Positions 18,325 to 27,428 of a stretch of DNA of 64,000 bases are shown here, one piece after another. The DNA is from Flavobacteriales bacterium (GTDB lineage Bacteria; Bacteroidota; Bacteroidia; Flavobacteriales_E; Vicingaceae). Each line of letters starts with the position of its first letter. Within the stretch, counting starts at the first letter, position 1. The notes below the pieces were generated by a model, which worked only from the letters and a program-made list of their open reading frames with translations, was not told the DNA's origin and ran no database searches. The position numbers and the translations under genes are program-made. Location: assembly GCA_013359255.1 (NCBI GenBank), contig JABWCF010000002.1, positions 1 to 64,000 of the forward strand. The letters run 5' to 3'.

Positions 18325-19032
18325 TTAAATTCTTACGAGGGTTCCGATATTTTCGCCTTGTAACAACCTCATTAGATTGCCTTTTTTATTCATATCAAAC
18401 ACAATGATTGGTAATTTATTTTCGTTACACAAGGTAAATGCGGTCATATCCATTACGTTTAGTCCTTTTTCGTAAACTTCGCTAAAGGTTATGGTTTCGA
18501 ATCGTTTTGCATTTTTATCTTTTTCCGGATCGGCAGAATAAATTCCATCTACGCGTGTTCCTTTTAAAATTACATCAGCTTCTATTTCTATAGCACGAAG
18601 TGAGGCGGCTGTATCTGTTGTAAAATAAGGATTTCCTGTGCCAGCACCAAAAATTACAACCCTGCCTTTTTCCAAGTGCCTTACTGCTCTTCTGCGTATA
18701 AAAGGCTCTGCAATTTCTTCCATTTTAATTGCCGATTGCAGTCGAGTATTTACATGTAATGACTCTAAAACAGATTGTAATGCCATACTATTAATAACGG
18801 TTGCCAGCATTCCCATATAATCTCCCTGGACTCTGTCCATGCCCCCTTCTTTTGCTTGTATGCCTCTAAAAATATTTCCTCCTCCAATAACTATAGCAAC
18901 TTGTACCCCAGAATTTACCACATCTTTTATTTCTGTAGCGTATTGGTATAAGCGACTATGGTCTATACCAAATTGTTTTTCGCCCATTAATGATTCACCG
19001 CTTAGTTTAAGAAGTATCCTTTTATATTTCAT
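18325..19032 (-). CDS. pyrH: UMP kinase
   Basis: The 235-residue bacterial UMP kinase of the amino-acid kinase family, which phosphorylates UMP to UDP. Motifs: [13 protein letters not shown] (ATP phosphate loop), [26 protein letters not shown] and [20 protein letters not shown]. Full length. It lies between tsf and frr as usual. A terminator separates it from tsf, so pyrH-frr probably also has its own promoter in the 66 bases before it. Confidence 0.98.
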   Translation of the reverse strand: MKYKRILLKLSGESLMGEKQFGIDHSRLYQYATEIKDVVNSGVQVAIVIGGGNIFRGIQAKEGGMDRVQGDYMGMLATVINSMALQSVLESLHVNTRLQSAIKMEEIAEPFIRRRAVRHLEKGRVVIFGAGTGNPYFTTDTAASLRAIEIEADVILKGTRVDGIYSADPEKDKNAKRFETITFSEVYEKGLNVMDMTAFTLCNENKLPIIVFDMNKKGNLMRLLQGENIGTLVRI

Positions 19033-19054
19033 ACTGCAAATATTTGAAAAAGTA

Positions 19055-19084
19055 TAAAAAAAAAAGAGAAGCCTTGCTTCTCTC
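19055..19084 (-). terminator. Rho-independent terminator after tsf
   Basis: On the minus strand AGAGAAGC, an AAG loop and GCTTCTCT form a perfect 8-bp hairpin (bases 19083-19065), followed by about ten Ts (19064-19055). It is 15 bases beyond the tsf stop. It would end, or attenuate, the ribosomal-protein transcript before pyrH. Confidence 0.8.
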
Positions 19085-19098
19085 TTTTTAGTTAGTTA

Positions 19099-19932
19099 TT
19101 AACCGAGTGCTACTCGTTTAAATGCGGTAACGGTAAGATCCGGATCTATTTGTTTTAAAAATTGCTCTACGGTTATATTATTATCTCTTATAAATTGTTG
19201 GCTTAAAAGGGTGCTTTCTTTAAAAAATTTATTAAGTTTTCCTTCCGCAATTTTATCTACCATATTTTCAGGCTTTCCTTCTTGACGAACTTGTTCTTTG
19301 GCAATTTCCAATTCTCTATCGATAATTTCTTTTGATACAGAGTTTTTATCTATTGAAACAGGGTTCATGGCTGCAACCTGCATAGCTACTTGTTTTCCCG
19401 CATCTACCACTTTGTTGCCTGTTTTATTTAAACCTACAACGGTTGCCAACTTATTTCCAGGATGTATGTAAGTTACCACGGTTTGAGCTTTTACCACTTC
19501 ATAGGCCGATAAATCTATCTTCTCTCCAATTTTGCCTACCATTTCTATTATTTTATCGCCAATGGTAATATCATTGTTAAAACTTTGATTTTTTAATTCT
19601 TCTGAATTAGCAGGCATTTTATCTATGGCAATATTTAAAAAAGTTTGAGTAACATCAATAAACTCTTGATTTTTTGCCACAAAATCAGTTTCACAGTTTA
19701 AGCACACTAATGCAGCTGCTGTTTTATCGTTATTTTCTTTAGCTAATACTACGCCTTCTTTTGCATCTCGGTCGCTGCGATTAGCTGCAACCTTTTGTCC
19801 TTTTTTACGCAATTCGTCTATTGCTTTTTCAAAATCGCCATCGGTTTCCTGAAGTGCTTTTTTGCAATCCATCATACCCGCACCTGTAATTTGTCTTAAT
19901 TTATTTACATCGGATGCTGTTATTGTTGCCAT
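19099..19932 (-). CDS. tsf: Elongation factor Ts
   Basis: The 277-residue nucleotide exchange factor for EF-Tu. N-terminal UBA-like domain with DVNKLRQITGAGMMDCKKAL and the core TDFVAKNQEF, AYEVVKAQTVVTYIHPGNKLATVVGL and the dimerisation region with VAMQVAAMNP. The C-terminal LLSQQFIRDNNITVEQFL is typical. Translated right after rpsB with a 25-base gap; a strong hairpin terminator follows. Confidence 0.98.
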   Translation of the reverse strand: MATITASDVNKLRQITGAGMMDCKKALQETDGDFEKAIDELRKKGQKVAANRSDRDAKEGVVLAKENNDKTAAALVCLNCETDFVAKNQEFIDVTQTFLNIAIDKMPANSEELKNQSFNNDITIGDKIIEMVGKIGEKIDLSAYEVVKAQTVVTYIHPGNKLATVVGLNKTGNKVVDAGKQVAMQVAAMNPVSIDKNSVSKEIIDRELEIAKEQVRQEGKPENMVDKIAEGKLNKFFKESTLLSQQFIRDNNITVEQFLKQIDPDLTVTAFKRVALG

Positions 19933-19957
19933 AGTGTAAATGATTGGAAAAGTGTGT

Positions 19958-20764
19958 TTAATCGTTTGTATTAGATTCAGCAGAAGACGAAACTTTTTCT
20001 GTTTGGGCAGATTTTTTCTTTGCTGGTTTCTCGTTTTCTGTTTTTTCGTTTTCGTCTTTATCTTTTGTTTTGTCTTGCTTTCTTTCTGCTAATCCTTCAG
20101 AAACGGCTTTACACATAATATCTAAAATCTTTTCGATAGATTTTGTGGCATCATCGTTTGCAGGAATTACATAGTCTACTCCGCTTGGATCTGAATTGGT
20201 ATCAACAATAGCAAAGGTTGGAATATTTAATTTTCTAGCTTCGGCTAACGCAATGTGCTCCTTCATAATATCCACAATAAATAGAGCGGAAGGAAGGCGT
20301 GTTAAGTCAGCAATACTGCCTAAGTTTTTTTCTAATTTAGCTCTTTGACGTGTAATTTGTAAACGTTCGCGTTTAGATAAAGTTTCTATGGTACCATCTT
20401 TATGCATTTTATCTATCGAATCCATTTTTTTAATGGCTTTACGAATAGTGGCAAAGTTGGTTAACATGCCTCCCGGCCAACGCTCTGTAACATAAGGCAT
20501 ATTAAGGTTTTTTACCTTTTCTGCCACCATATCCTTGGCTTGTTTTTTTGTAGCTACAAAAAGTATTCTTTTGCCCGATTTGGCAATTTGATGAATGGCA
20601 TCAGCGGCTTCATCTATTTTTGCAACGGTTTTATGTAAATCGATAATATGAATTCCGTTTTTTTCCATAAAAATATATGGGGCCATTTTCGGATTCCATT
20701 TTCTTTTAAGGTGACCAAAGTGTACACCTGCTTCTAATAATTCTTGGAAGTTTGTTCTTGCCAT
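19958..20764 (-). CDS. rpsB: 30S ribosomal protein S2
   Basis: 268 residues. Core S2 sequence from FQELLEAGVHFGHLKRKWNPKMAPYIF through RWPGGMLTNFATIRK and PSALFIVDIMKEHIALAEARKLNIPTFAIVDTNSDP to the usual end near LAERKQ. A C-terminal tail of about 40 residues, rich in Lys, Glu, Asp and Ser, extends beyond the core, as is common in Bacteroidota. The 121-base leader between rpsI and rpsB holds a compound hairpin that may regulate rpsB-tsf. Confidence 0.98.
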   Translation of the reverse strand: MARTNFQELLEAGVHFGHLKRKWNPKMAPYIFMEKNGIHIIDLHKTVAKIDEAADAIHQIAKSGKRILFVATKKQAKDMVAEKVKNLNMPYVTERWPGGMLTNFATIRKAIKKMDSIDKMHKDGTIETLSKRERLQITRQRAKLEKNLGSIADLTRLPSALFIVDIMKEHIALAEARKLNIPTFAIVDTNSDPSGVDYVIPANDDATKSIEKILDIMCKAVSEGLAERKQDKTKDKDENEKTENEKPAKKKSAQTEKVSSSAESNTND

Positions 20765-20824
20765 TTCTTTGTTTTTTTAATTGTTTACTTTCCTTTTACT
20801 TTATAATAAATCCGTGTTTAAAGC

Positions 20825-20859
20825 AATTATACAGTAGTGCTATAGCAGTCTGTATAATT
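20825..20859 (-). promoter_or_regulatory. Compound hairpin in the rpsB leader
   Basis: AATTATACAG (20825-20834) pairs perfectly with CTGTATAATT (20850-20859), a 10-bp stem; inside it TGC-TATA-GCA (20838-20847) forms a second short stem, separated by an unpaired TAG/GT. It lies 61 bases upstream of the rpsB ATG and 27 bases after the rpsI stop. There is no clear U-tract, so a leader control element is favoured over a terminator. S2 autoregulation through the rpsB leader is known in gammaproteobacteria; a parallel here is inference. Confidence 0.5.
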
Positions 20860-20885
20860 TAGATACTAAACGATCGGCAAATAAA

Positions 20886-21272
20886 TTAACGTTTGCTGAA
20901 TTGGAAGCGTTTACGAGCCTTTTTCTGTCCAGGCTTTTTGCGTTCTACCATTCGAGGGTCACGAGTTAATAAACTCTCTGCTTTTAATTTTGGTTTATTT
21001 TCTTCGCTTATTTTTACTAATGCACGTGAAATCCCTAGTCGCAAGGCTTCTGCCTGACCTGTGATTCCGCCCCCTTCAATGGTTGCCACCACATCGTACT
21101 GTTTTTCCGAACCTATTATCGCAAAAGGCTGATTTACCTTAAATTGCAAAGGCATGGTTGGAAAATATACTTTATAGTCTTTTTGATTTACTGTAATTTT
21201 CCCTTTTCCTGGCTTAATATATACGCGGGCTACAGATGTTTTTCTTCTTCCTAGTGCATTAATCATTTCCAT
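20886..21272 (-). CDS. rpsI: 30S ribosomal protein S9
   Basis: 128 residues with the complete S9 pattern: [26 protein letters not shown] at the start, [20 protein letters not shown] in the middle and the conserved basic tail [12 protein letters not shown] whose last residues reach the ribosomal P site. It follows rplM by 5 bases, the universal rplM-rpsI pair. Confidence 0.98.
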   Translation of the reverse strand: MEMINALGRRKTSVARVYIKPGKGKITVNQKDYKVYFPTMPLQFKVNQPFAIIGSEKQYDVVATIEGGGITGQAEALRLGISRALVKISEENKPKLKAESLLTRDPRMVERKKPGQKKARKRFQFSKR

Positions 21273-21277
21273 AAAAA

Positions 21278-21733
21278 TTATTTAACGTCTTTTAATGATA
21301 TTTTTTTTGGTTGCTGTGCTTCATGTGGGTGTTCCGAGCCTGCATAAACAAAAAGTTTACGATACATGGCATTCCCTAAGCGATTTTTAGGTAACATCCC
21401 TTTTACAGCGTGTTCTACTACACGTTCCGGCTTTGTTTGCAATACCTGACGAGGTGTAGCAAAACGCTGTCCTCCAGGATATCCTGTATAGTGTATGTAT
21501 TCTTTTGCATCTATTTTTTTTCCGGTAAATCGCACCTTTGATGCATTTATTACAATTACGTTATCTCCGCAGTCGATATGAGGAGTAAAATTAATTTTGT
21601 TTTTGCCTCGCAATAGGTAAGCAATATTGGAGCATAAACGACCAACTGTTTCGTTCTCTGCATCAATAATAATCCAGTTTCTTTTTATTTCTTCGTTTTT
21701 GGCCGAAACGGTTTTGTAGCTTAAAGTATCCAC
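21278..21733 (-). CDS. rplM: 50S ribosomal protein L13
   Basis: 151 residues with the L13 pattern: [58 protein letters not shown] and [27 protein letters not shown]. First gene of the minus-strand ribosomal transcript, reading into rpsI. A promoter-like TAACTTCG lies 54 bases upstream of its ATG. Confidence 0.98.
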   Translation of the reverse strand: MDTLSYKTVSAKNEEIKRNWIIIDAENETVGRLCSNIAYLLRGKNKINFTPHIDCGDNVIVINASKVRFTGKKIDAKEYIHYTGYPGGQRFATPRQVLQTKPERVVEHAVKGMLPKNRLGNAMYRKLFVYAGSEHPHEAQQPKKISLKDVK

Positions 21734-21787
21734 GTTTATTTGCTTTTATTCTGTTTAATAATTGGTTTTATCTCTTTAAAGGGGTTG

Positions 21788-21795
21788 CGAAGTTA
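21788..21795 (-). promoter_or_regulatory. -7 promoter box before rplM
   Basis: On the minus strand TAACTTCG, one base off TAnnTTTG, is followed by CAACCCCTTTAAAG in the 149-base gap before rplM. A TTTA about 20 bases further upstream could stand for the -33 box. This is the only plausible spot for the ribosomal operon promoter. Confidence 0.4.
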
Positions 21796-21882
21796 GGATA
21801 TTTTTTTTATTCTGCTAAATTTTTCATTTTTTTTCAACAACACATTCTTTCTCTTTGCTTTGATTTATTAGAGAATAATACA

Positions 21883-23121
21883 CTATTCTTCTACTATGAT
21901 TTTGGAAACCAAATTTTTATGATATAAAAAATAAATTCCAGAAGGTAGTTGAGAAAAGTCTAATTCTATTCTTTCATTTTCACCTATTTCGATAAGTGGA
22001 AACACCTTGCTTCCAACAAGGTTGGTAATATATATCTCTTTGGGTAAAATTTTAGAAAGTGATTGTATAAATACTTTTTGGTTAGTAGGATTAGGATAGA
22101 GAATTATATTATGTTGATGGGTATTGTTTTTTTGCACCTGAGACATCTGTGGGTCAATGTAAATCTTCATAAAAACAGGAAGGTGGTCGCTCATGTTGTA
22201 CATTGCTTTTAGAACAGAATCGGGGAGAGAATTATTTTGCGGAATAATGAGTTCTGCGTTGAACCGGTTTCCATCTTGTCCGTAAGCCCAATAAGAATTT
22301 TGCACATACTTAATTTTGTTTAAACCGACTAACATATCACCCGAAACTAAAATATGGTCAAAACGGTCATCCATACCTCCTCCAGATCCCCCTAAATAGG
22401 AGTTTATTCTTACACTTTGTGTATGCAAAGTTGCAAATTGTGCGTTTCCACCCCAAATTCCAGGGCTATTAAGAGGGTCGTACAATGGAGTACCGCCTGA
22501 GGTAAGGGTAATATAGGCAGGCTCTGCACTGGTATAAAGGTTTAGATCTCCTCCGGCAATAATGTTTTTATTAAGGTTGTTTTGTTGTAAATAATTTTTA
22601 AGTACAGCAGCTTCTTGCTGTCGTTGTTGTTCATTAGCTTGCCCGGCACTTGCTTTTAAGTGCATACTGTAAAAACGTAAAAAGATAGTGTCTCCGTTTC
22701 CTACTGAAGGTTTATAATACACAACATATTCGCTAATATCTCGCAGTGGCGTAGCTAATTGTTGTTGCGATATAAAACCAAATAAATTAGTGTTGTAGTA
22801 GAACATATTATCGGTATCGGGGCCATTTATAAAATTAGCTTTTTGATAATGTGTTACTCCAAACACGTTGAGTGATTGGTTTAATATAAGGTTTGCCCCA
22901 TATAGCGACTGTAACTCGTTTACAACAAAAACATCGGGTTTGGCATGCTGCAGTATTTTACGAAGTGTATCGCAACGAGAAGGTGTAACATCTGGAAAAT
23001 TTAGAAGATTATAATACATTACACGCACGGTATCTTGTGATTGCACTTGTGGAACAAACAAGAAACAAAAAACAAAAAACAAGGTGTAAAGAAGTTTATT
23101 ATTCATTTTAGTTGTTTTCAT
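21883..23121 (-). CDS. T9SS-exported endonuclease/exonuclease/phosphatase-family protein
   Basis: A 412-residue secreted protein. After a signal peptide (cut near VQSQD) comes an EEP-fold domain: VMYYNLLNFP (first Asn), FVVNELQS (metal-binding Glu), IIAGGDLNLY (GDxN motif) and NMSDHLPVFMKI (catalytic SDH). This fold covers nucleases, phosphodiesterases and sphingomyelinases, and the substrate is not clear. The C-terminus (ILYPNPTNQKVFIQS ... GIYFLYHKNLVSKIIVEE) is a type A T9SS sorting domain, so the enzyme is exported across the outer membrane. ATG 23121 abuts the T-run of the upstream terminator; ATG 23106 (MNNKLL) is an equally good start. Confidence 0.85.
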   Translation of the reverse strand: MKTTKMNNKLLYTLFFVFCFLFVPQVQSQDTVRVMYYNLLNFPDVTPSRCDTLRKILQHAKPDVFVVNELQSLYGANLILNQSLNVFGVTHYQKANFINGPDTDNMFYYNTNLFGFISQQQLATPLRDISEYVVYYKPSVGNGDTIFLRFYSMHLKASAGQANEQQRQQEAAVLKNYLQQNNLNKNIIAGGDLNLYTSAEPAYITLTSGGTPLYDPLNSPGIWGGNAQFATLHTQSVRINSYLGGSGGGMDDRFDHILVSGDMLVGLNKIKYVQNSYWAYGQDGNRFNAELIIPQNNSLPDSVLKAMYNMSDHLPVFMKIYIDPQMSQVQKNNTHQHNIILYPNPTNQKVFIQSLSKILPKEIYITNLVGSKVFPLIEIGENERIELDFSQLPSGIYFLYHKNLVSKIIVEE

Positions 23122-23160
23122 AAAAAAACTCCCAAAAGATTTCTCTTGCGGGAGTTTTTT
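23122..23160 (-). terminator. Terminator after the DUF3127 gene
   Basis: A perfect 11-bp stem of AAAAAACTCCC (23123-23133) with GGGAGTTTTTT (23150-23160), capped by a smaller AAGA/TCTT stem. On the minus strand it ends in a run of seven Ts that touches the next ATG (23121). The A/T flanks make it usable in both directions. Confidence 0.75.
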
Positions 23161-23184
23161 GTGTTGCCGTTTTATATAGAGCTT

Positions 23185-23562
23185 TTAAAACGGCAAATCG
23201 TCTTCTGTGCTATTTTCCGGGGCACTATTAAATGAAGATTCAACCGCTTGCTTTGGAAGAGGAGTATTGTTGGCATTTCCGCTGGAAAGGGTATGATTTG
23301 CCAATTCTATTTTCCAAGCTTTTACATCGGTGTACCAACGACCATTATATTCTCGGCTTTCTACATCGAAAGATACATTTAGTTCGTTTCCTTCTTTTAA
23401 AATGCTTTCGTTTATTTTATCGCCCCAAACCGATATACATATTTTTTTGGGATATTGGGATCCTAGTGTTTCAACAATAAATTCTTGTTTTTTCCACTCT
23501 CCGTTTTTTCCCATTCCGGTTTGGAGGGGTAATAATTGAATCAGTTTTACTGCTATTTCCAT
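23185..23562 (-). CDS. DUF3127 OB-fold protein with SSB-like tail
   Basis: 125 residues: an N-terminal OB-fold-like domain (KLIQLLPLQTGMGKNGEWKKQEFIVET; KICISVWGDKI; LNVSFDVESREYNGRWYTDVKAWKIE) of the Bacteroidota DUF3127 family, then a polar disordered linker, ending in EDDLPF. This end mimics the acidic tip of single-stranded DNA-binding protein (DDDIPF), through which SSB recruits repair proteins. A role in ssDNA or RNA binding is therefore likely but inferred. It stands alone between the carboxynorspermidine synthase gene and a terminator. Confidence 0.8.
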   Translation of the reverse strand: MEIAVKLIQLLPLQTGMGKNGEWKKQEFIVETLGSQYPKKICISVWGDKINESILKEGNELNVSFDVESREYNGRWYTDVKAWKIELANHTLSSGNANNTPLPKQAVESSFNSAPENSTEDDLPF

Positions 23563-23634
23563 ACGTTGCTTTTTTTCAAAGGTAAGGAGATTTAGTAAAA
23601 AGTGAAGAAAATTCTGTGCATTGTTAGTAAAATT

Positions 23635-24840
23635 TTAATCTAATTCTAAATCTACATTATGTAATTCGTGCCATGGTAGTCCTTGAATATTAAGCTGCTC
23701 CATAAAAGGATCAGGGTTAAATTCTTCTACATTAAATACTCCTGGTTTTTTCCACAACCCTTTTAAAAACATCATAGCTCCTATCATGGCCGGAACTCCT
23801 GTTGTATAAGATACCGCTTGGGTTCCGGTTTCTTTAAACGCTACCTCATGGCTGCAATTATTGTATATGTAGTAGGTTTTTTCTTTCCCATCTTTTAATC
23901 CTTTTATTCGGCAACCAATAGAGGTTTCGCCTTTATAATTTTCGCCTAAATCTCCTGGATTAGGTAGTACTTCTTTCAAAAACTGAATGGGAACAATTTC
24001 TACCCCTTTGTAAATAATAGGGTCTATACGTGCCATTCCTATATTTTGTATAACTCTAAGGTGAGTGAGATATTCTTGCCCAAATGTCATCCAAAAACGA
24101 GCACGTTTTAATGAAGGAAAATTTTTAACCAAAGACTCTAACTCTTCATGATAAATCAGGTACGATTCTTTAGGACCAATATTTGGATAATTTAGTGGTT
24201 GGTGTATCTGATGTGGTTCCGTTTCTACCCACATCCCATTTTCCCAATATTTACCCTTTTGGGTTACTTCACGGATGTTTATTTCGGGATTAAAGTTGGT
24301 GGCGAATGCTTTGCCATGGTCTCCGGCATTGCAATCTACAATATCTAAATAATGAATTTCATCGAAATGGTGTTTGGCTGCATAGGCCGTAAAAACACTG
24401 GTAACACCCGGATCGAAACCACAACCTAAAATAGCTGTTAAACCGGCCTTTTTAAATTTTTCTTGATATGCCCATTGCCATTTGTATTCAAACTTTGCTT
24501 CTTCCTTTGGTTCGTAGTTGGCTGTATCCATATAGTGTACACCTGCTTGCAGACATGCATCCATAATGGCTAAATCTTGGTAAGGTAATGCCAGATTTAC
24601 AACCAATTCGGGGTTATGTCTTTTTATAAGGGCTACCGTTTGCTCTACATAATCAGCATCTACTTGGTCGGTTTTAATAGTAACTCCTAGTTTGGCTTTA
24701 ATTTCTTCGGCTATTTTATCACATTTGCTTTGAGTTCTGCTTGCTAATGTAATTTCTGTAAAAACATCTGTATTCATGGCACATTTAAAAGTTGCCACCT
24801 GCCCCACTCCACCTGCTCCTATAATTAATACTTTTCCCAT
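23635..24840 (-). CDS. Carboxynorspermidine synthase (saccharopine dehydrogenase family)
   Basis: A 401-residue NAD(P)-dependent dehydrogenase that condenses a diamine with aspartate semialdehyde in the alternative spermidine/norspermidine pathway. Motifs: the Rossmann start KVLIIGAGGVGQVATFKCA, NLALPYQDLAIMDACLQAGVHYMDTANYE, AILGCGFDPGVTSVFTAYAAKH and the C-terminal SYTTGVPAMIGAMMFLKGLW. It is longer than lysine-forming saccharopine dehydrogenase relatives in the same way as CASDH. No carboxynorspermidine decarboxylase gene is in the window. Its 5' side is a 218-base divergent region shared with the M23 peptidase gene. Confidence 0.85.
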   Translation of the reverse strand: MGKVLIIGAGGVGQVATFKCAMNTDVFTEITLASRTQSKCDKIAEEIKAKLGVTIKTDQVDADYVEQTVALIKRHNPELVVNLALPYQDLAIMDACLQAGVHYMDTANYEPKEEAKFEYKWQWAYQEKFKKAGLTAILGCGFDPGVTSVFTAYAAKHHFDEIHYLDIVDCNAGDHGKAFATNFNPEINIREVTQKGKYWENGMWVETEPHQIHQPLNYPNIGPKESYLIYHEELESLVKNFPSLKRARFWMTFGQEYLTHLRVIQNIGMARIDPIIYKGVEIVPIQFLKEVLPNPGDLGENYKGETSIGCRIKGLKDGKEKTYYIYNNCSHEVAFKETGTQAVSYTTGVPAMIGAMMFLKGLWKKPGVFNVEEFNPDPFMEQLNIQGLPWHELHNVDLELD

Positions 24841-25058
24841 TTTTATTTTAATTTAAATTTTACACGCAAGATTATGTAAAAATAGCGAAACCTAAAAGAT
24901 GTAAAAGTTTTATATCCATTAATCAATTAAAAACAATGCTACAAAAGATGTTTTTAACCGCTTTTATAACTTCTCCTAAATCTATTTTGAGCTTTGAATT
25001 CTAATTTTTTAACAGCTCATTGATTCCAATCTTTCCATAATATATGGATATTTGCAAC

Positions 25059-25934
25059 ATGAGTGAGCCCAAACAAAAAAAACGCTTAATTAAGAAGTTT
25101 AGGCACAAGTTCAGGCTTGTATTATTAAATGATGAAACTTTTGAGGAAAAAATCTCTTTAAAACTTACTCCCCTAGGGGTGTTTACATTAATGGGGGTGT
25201 TGTTTATTATTTCTATTGTTATTACCTCGCTGGTTATTGCATTTACTCCCCTTCGCAAATTTATTCCGGGATATACTGATGTGAATCTTCGTAAAAATTT
25301 AGTGCAAATGGTTTTTAGAGTAGATTCATTAGAAAGAGAAATTATGATAAACGAAAAATACCTGAATAATATACACTTGTTATTAAGCGGAAATCCTCCG
25401 CTTGGCTTGGAAGAATCAAAGAAGGATACTTCACAAAATTATAAAAACATTACCTATACCAAATCTATCCAAGATTCAGCTCTCAGGCAATTCGTAGAAT
25501 CAGAAGAAAAATTTAATATCTTTTTTAAACCGGCAAATGCCCGTAAAGGTGATATTTCTAGCTTTGTTTTTTTTACTCCCTTAAAAGGCCAAATTACCAA
25601 TGTTTTTAATGCCGAAAAATCGCATTTTGGAGTAGATATTGTGGCTCCCGAAAACGAGGCTATTAAAGCCACCTTAGATGGTACCGTTATTTTTACCGGT
25701 TGGACCAGCGAAACAGGTTATGTTATTCATTTGCAACACGCTTCTAATATTGTTTCTATTTACAAGCATAATTCGGTTTTACTTAAAAAAACAGGCGATT
25801 ACGTAAAAGCAGGAAACCCCATTGCCATCATCGGTAATTCGGGTGAATACACATCGGGGGCACATTTGCATTTTGAACTTTGGTACAACGGACTACCCAT
25901 TAACCCCGAAACTTATATGATGTTTAACAAATGA
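25059..25934 (+). CDS. Membrane-anchored M23 (LytM-type) peptidase
   Basis: 291 residues from ATG 25059 (MSEPKQ); an ATG at 25044 is possible but the family usually starts basic and polar. A basic cytoplasmic part is followed by one membrane span (LTPLGVFTLMGVLFIISIVITSLVIAF region), a helical stalk and a C-terminal LytM domain: HFGVDIVAPENEAIKATLDGTVI (HxxxD zinc ligands), GYVIHLQHASN and GAHLHFELWYNGLPINP (HLHFE). It should cut or bind peptidoglycan cross-links in the periplasm, or regulate a hydrolase. Its stop overlaps the next start by 4 bases (ATGA), coupling it to the GH3 gene. Confidence 0.88.
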   Translation: MSEPKQKKRLIKKFRHKFRLVLLNDETFEEKISLKLTPLGVFTLMGVLFIISIVITSLVIAFTPLRKFIPGYTDVNLRKNLVQMVFRVDSLEREIMINEKYLNNIHLLLSGNPPLGLEESKKDTSQNYKNITYTKSIQDSALRQFVESEEKFNIFFKPANARKGDISSFVFFTPLKGQITNVFNAEKSHFGVDIVAPENEAIKATLDGTVIFTGWTSETGYVIHLQHASNIVSIYKHNSVLLKKTGDYVKAGNPIAIIGNSGEYTSGAHLHFELWYNGLPINPETYMMFNK

Positions 25935-27427
25935 GTTTAAAATCCTATTTAAGCAGATTGTATGCCGGAAGCGTTTATCGGAAAATTCAGCAATGGAGTA
26001 AAAACCCTTTTGAAACCCAGCAAAAGGTATTTGAAAATCTAATAAAATCTGCAAAAAATACTCAATTTGGAAAAACTCACTGTTTCAGCCAAATAAAAAC
26101 ATACCACGATTTTAAAAAAAATGTACCTATTCGCGATTACGAAGGATTAAAGGAATACATCGACTTTATAAAACAAGGACAAGCAGATGTGCTATGGCCC
26201 GGAAAACCTCTATATCTAAGCAAAACTTCGGGTACCACTTCGGGTACAAAATACATTCCCATTTCAAAAGAATCAATACACAACCACATTGATTGTGCCC
26301 GAAATGCCCTTCTTTGTTATATTGCCCAAACAGGAAATACCAACTTTGTAAACGGTAAAATGATTTTTTTACAAGGCAGCCCAGAATTATCTGAAATAAA
26401 TGGTATTCGCGTGGGCAGATTATCGGGTATTGTAGCACATCATGTGCCCTCCTACCTAACCAAAAACCGCATGCCCACGTACCAAACAAATTGTATTGAC
26501 GACTGGGAAAAAAAGGTAGAGGCCATTGTAGAAGAAACCCATAAGGAAAACATGACACTTATAAGCGGAATACCTCCATGGGTTCAAATGTATTTCGATA
26601 AATTAATAGAAAAAACTAGGCGAAAAAATATTGCCGAAATTTTTCCAAATTTTTCATTGTTTGTTTACGGAGGAGTAAATTACGAACCCTACCGAGCTCG
26701 TTTCGAACAAAGTATTGGGAAAAAAATAGATTCTATTGAAGTGTATCCAGCTTCGGAAGGATTTATTGCCTTTCAAGATTCGCAAAAACACCATGGATTA
26801 CTGCTAGTGTTAAACAAAGGTATTTTCTACGAATTTATTCCGGCCGAAGAATACTTCAACTCTAATCCAACCCGTATTTCTTTGCAAGATGTGGAATTAA
26901 ACAAAAACTATGCTCTGATTTTAAACACTAACGCAGGTTTATGGGGATACAGCATTGGAGATACTATAAAATTTATTTCAAAAAATCCTTATCGCATCAT
27001 AGTTACCGGAAGAATAAAACATTTTACCTCAGCATTCGGAGAACACGTTATAGCCGAAGAAGTAGAATATGCATTACAACAAACTTTAATAGGTTACCTG
27101 GCCGAAATTACTGAGTTTCATGTTGCTCCTCAGGTTCAACCTAAGGAGGGGCTTCCCTACCACGAGTGGTTTGTAGAATTCACCAAAGAACCCGAAAATA
27201 TTTCTTCTTTTTGCACAAAAATTGATATAGAACTCCAAAACAAAAATGCTTATTACAAAGATTTAAGGCAAGGAAACATGTTGTGCGAACTAAAAATAAC
27301 TCCCTTAAAAAAGAATGCATTTATTGAATACATGAAAGGATTGGGAAAATTAGGCGGACAAAATAAGGTACCCCGCTTAGCCAACGACAGAAATATTGCA
27401 AAAGAACTTCAGAACTATATTGCCTGA
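25931..27427 (+). CDS. GH3 auxin-responsive promoter family protein (adenylating ligase)
   Basis: 498 residues of the GH3 acyl-adenylate family, first known from plants where it conjugates amino acids to jasmonate or auxin. The ATP-binding motif LSKTSGTTSGTKYIPIS is clear, as are the second motif YPASEGFIAFQ and the late motif YSIGDTIKFI with TGRIKHFTSAFGEHV. Bacterial members are widespread in Bacteroidota; their substrates are unknown, with carboxylic acid to amino acid ligation the expected chemistry. Coupled to the M23 gene before it and one base from the next ATG, so part of an operon ending in dxr. Confidence 0.9.
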   Translation: MSLKSYLSRLYAGSVYRKIQQWSKNPFETQQKVFENLIKSAKNTQFGKTHCFSQIKTYHDFKKNVPIRDYEGLKEYIDFIKQGQADVLWPGKPLYLSKTSGTTSGTKYIPISKESIHNHIDCARNALLCYIAQTGNTNFVNGKMIFLQGSPELSEINGIRVGRLSGIVAHHVPSYLTKNRMPTYQTNCIDDWEKKVEAIVEETHKENMTLISGIPPWVQMYFDKLIEKTRRKNIAEIFPNFSLFVYGGVNYEPYRARFEQSIGKKIDSIEVYPASEGFIAFQDSQKHHGLLLVLNKGIFYEFIPAEEYFNSNPTRISLQDVELNKNYALILNTNAGLWGYSIGDTIKFISKNPYRIIVTGRIKHFTSAFGEHVIAEEVEYALQQTLIGYLAEITEFHVAPQVQPKEGLPYHEWFVEFTKEPENISSFCTKIDIELQNKNAYYKDLRQGNMLCELKITPLKKNAFIEYMKGLGKLGGQNKVPRLANDRNIAKELQNYIA

Positions 27428-27428
27428 T

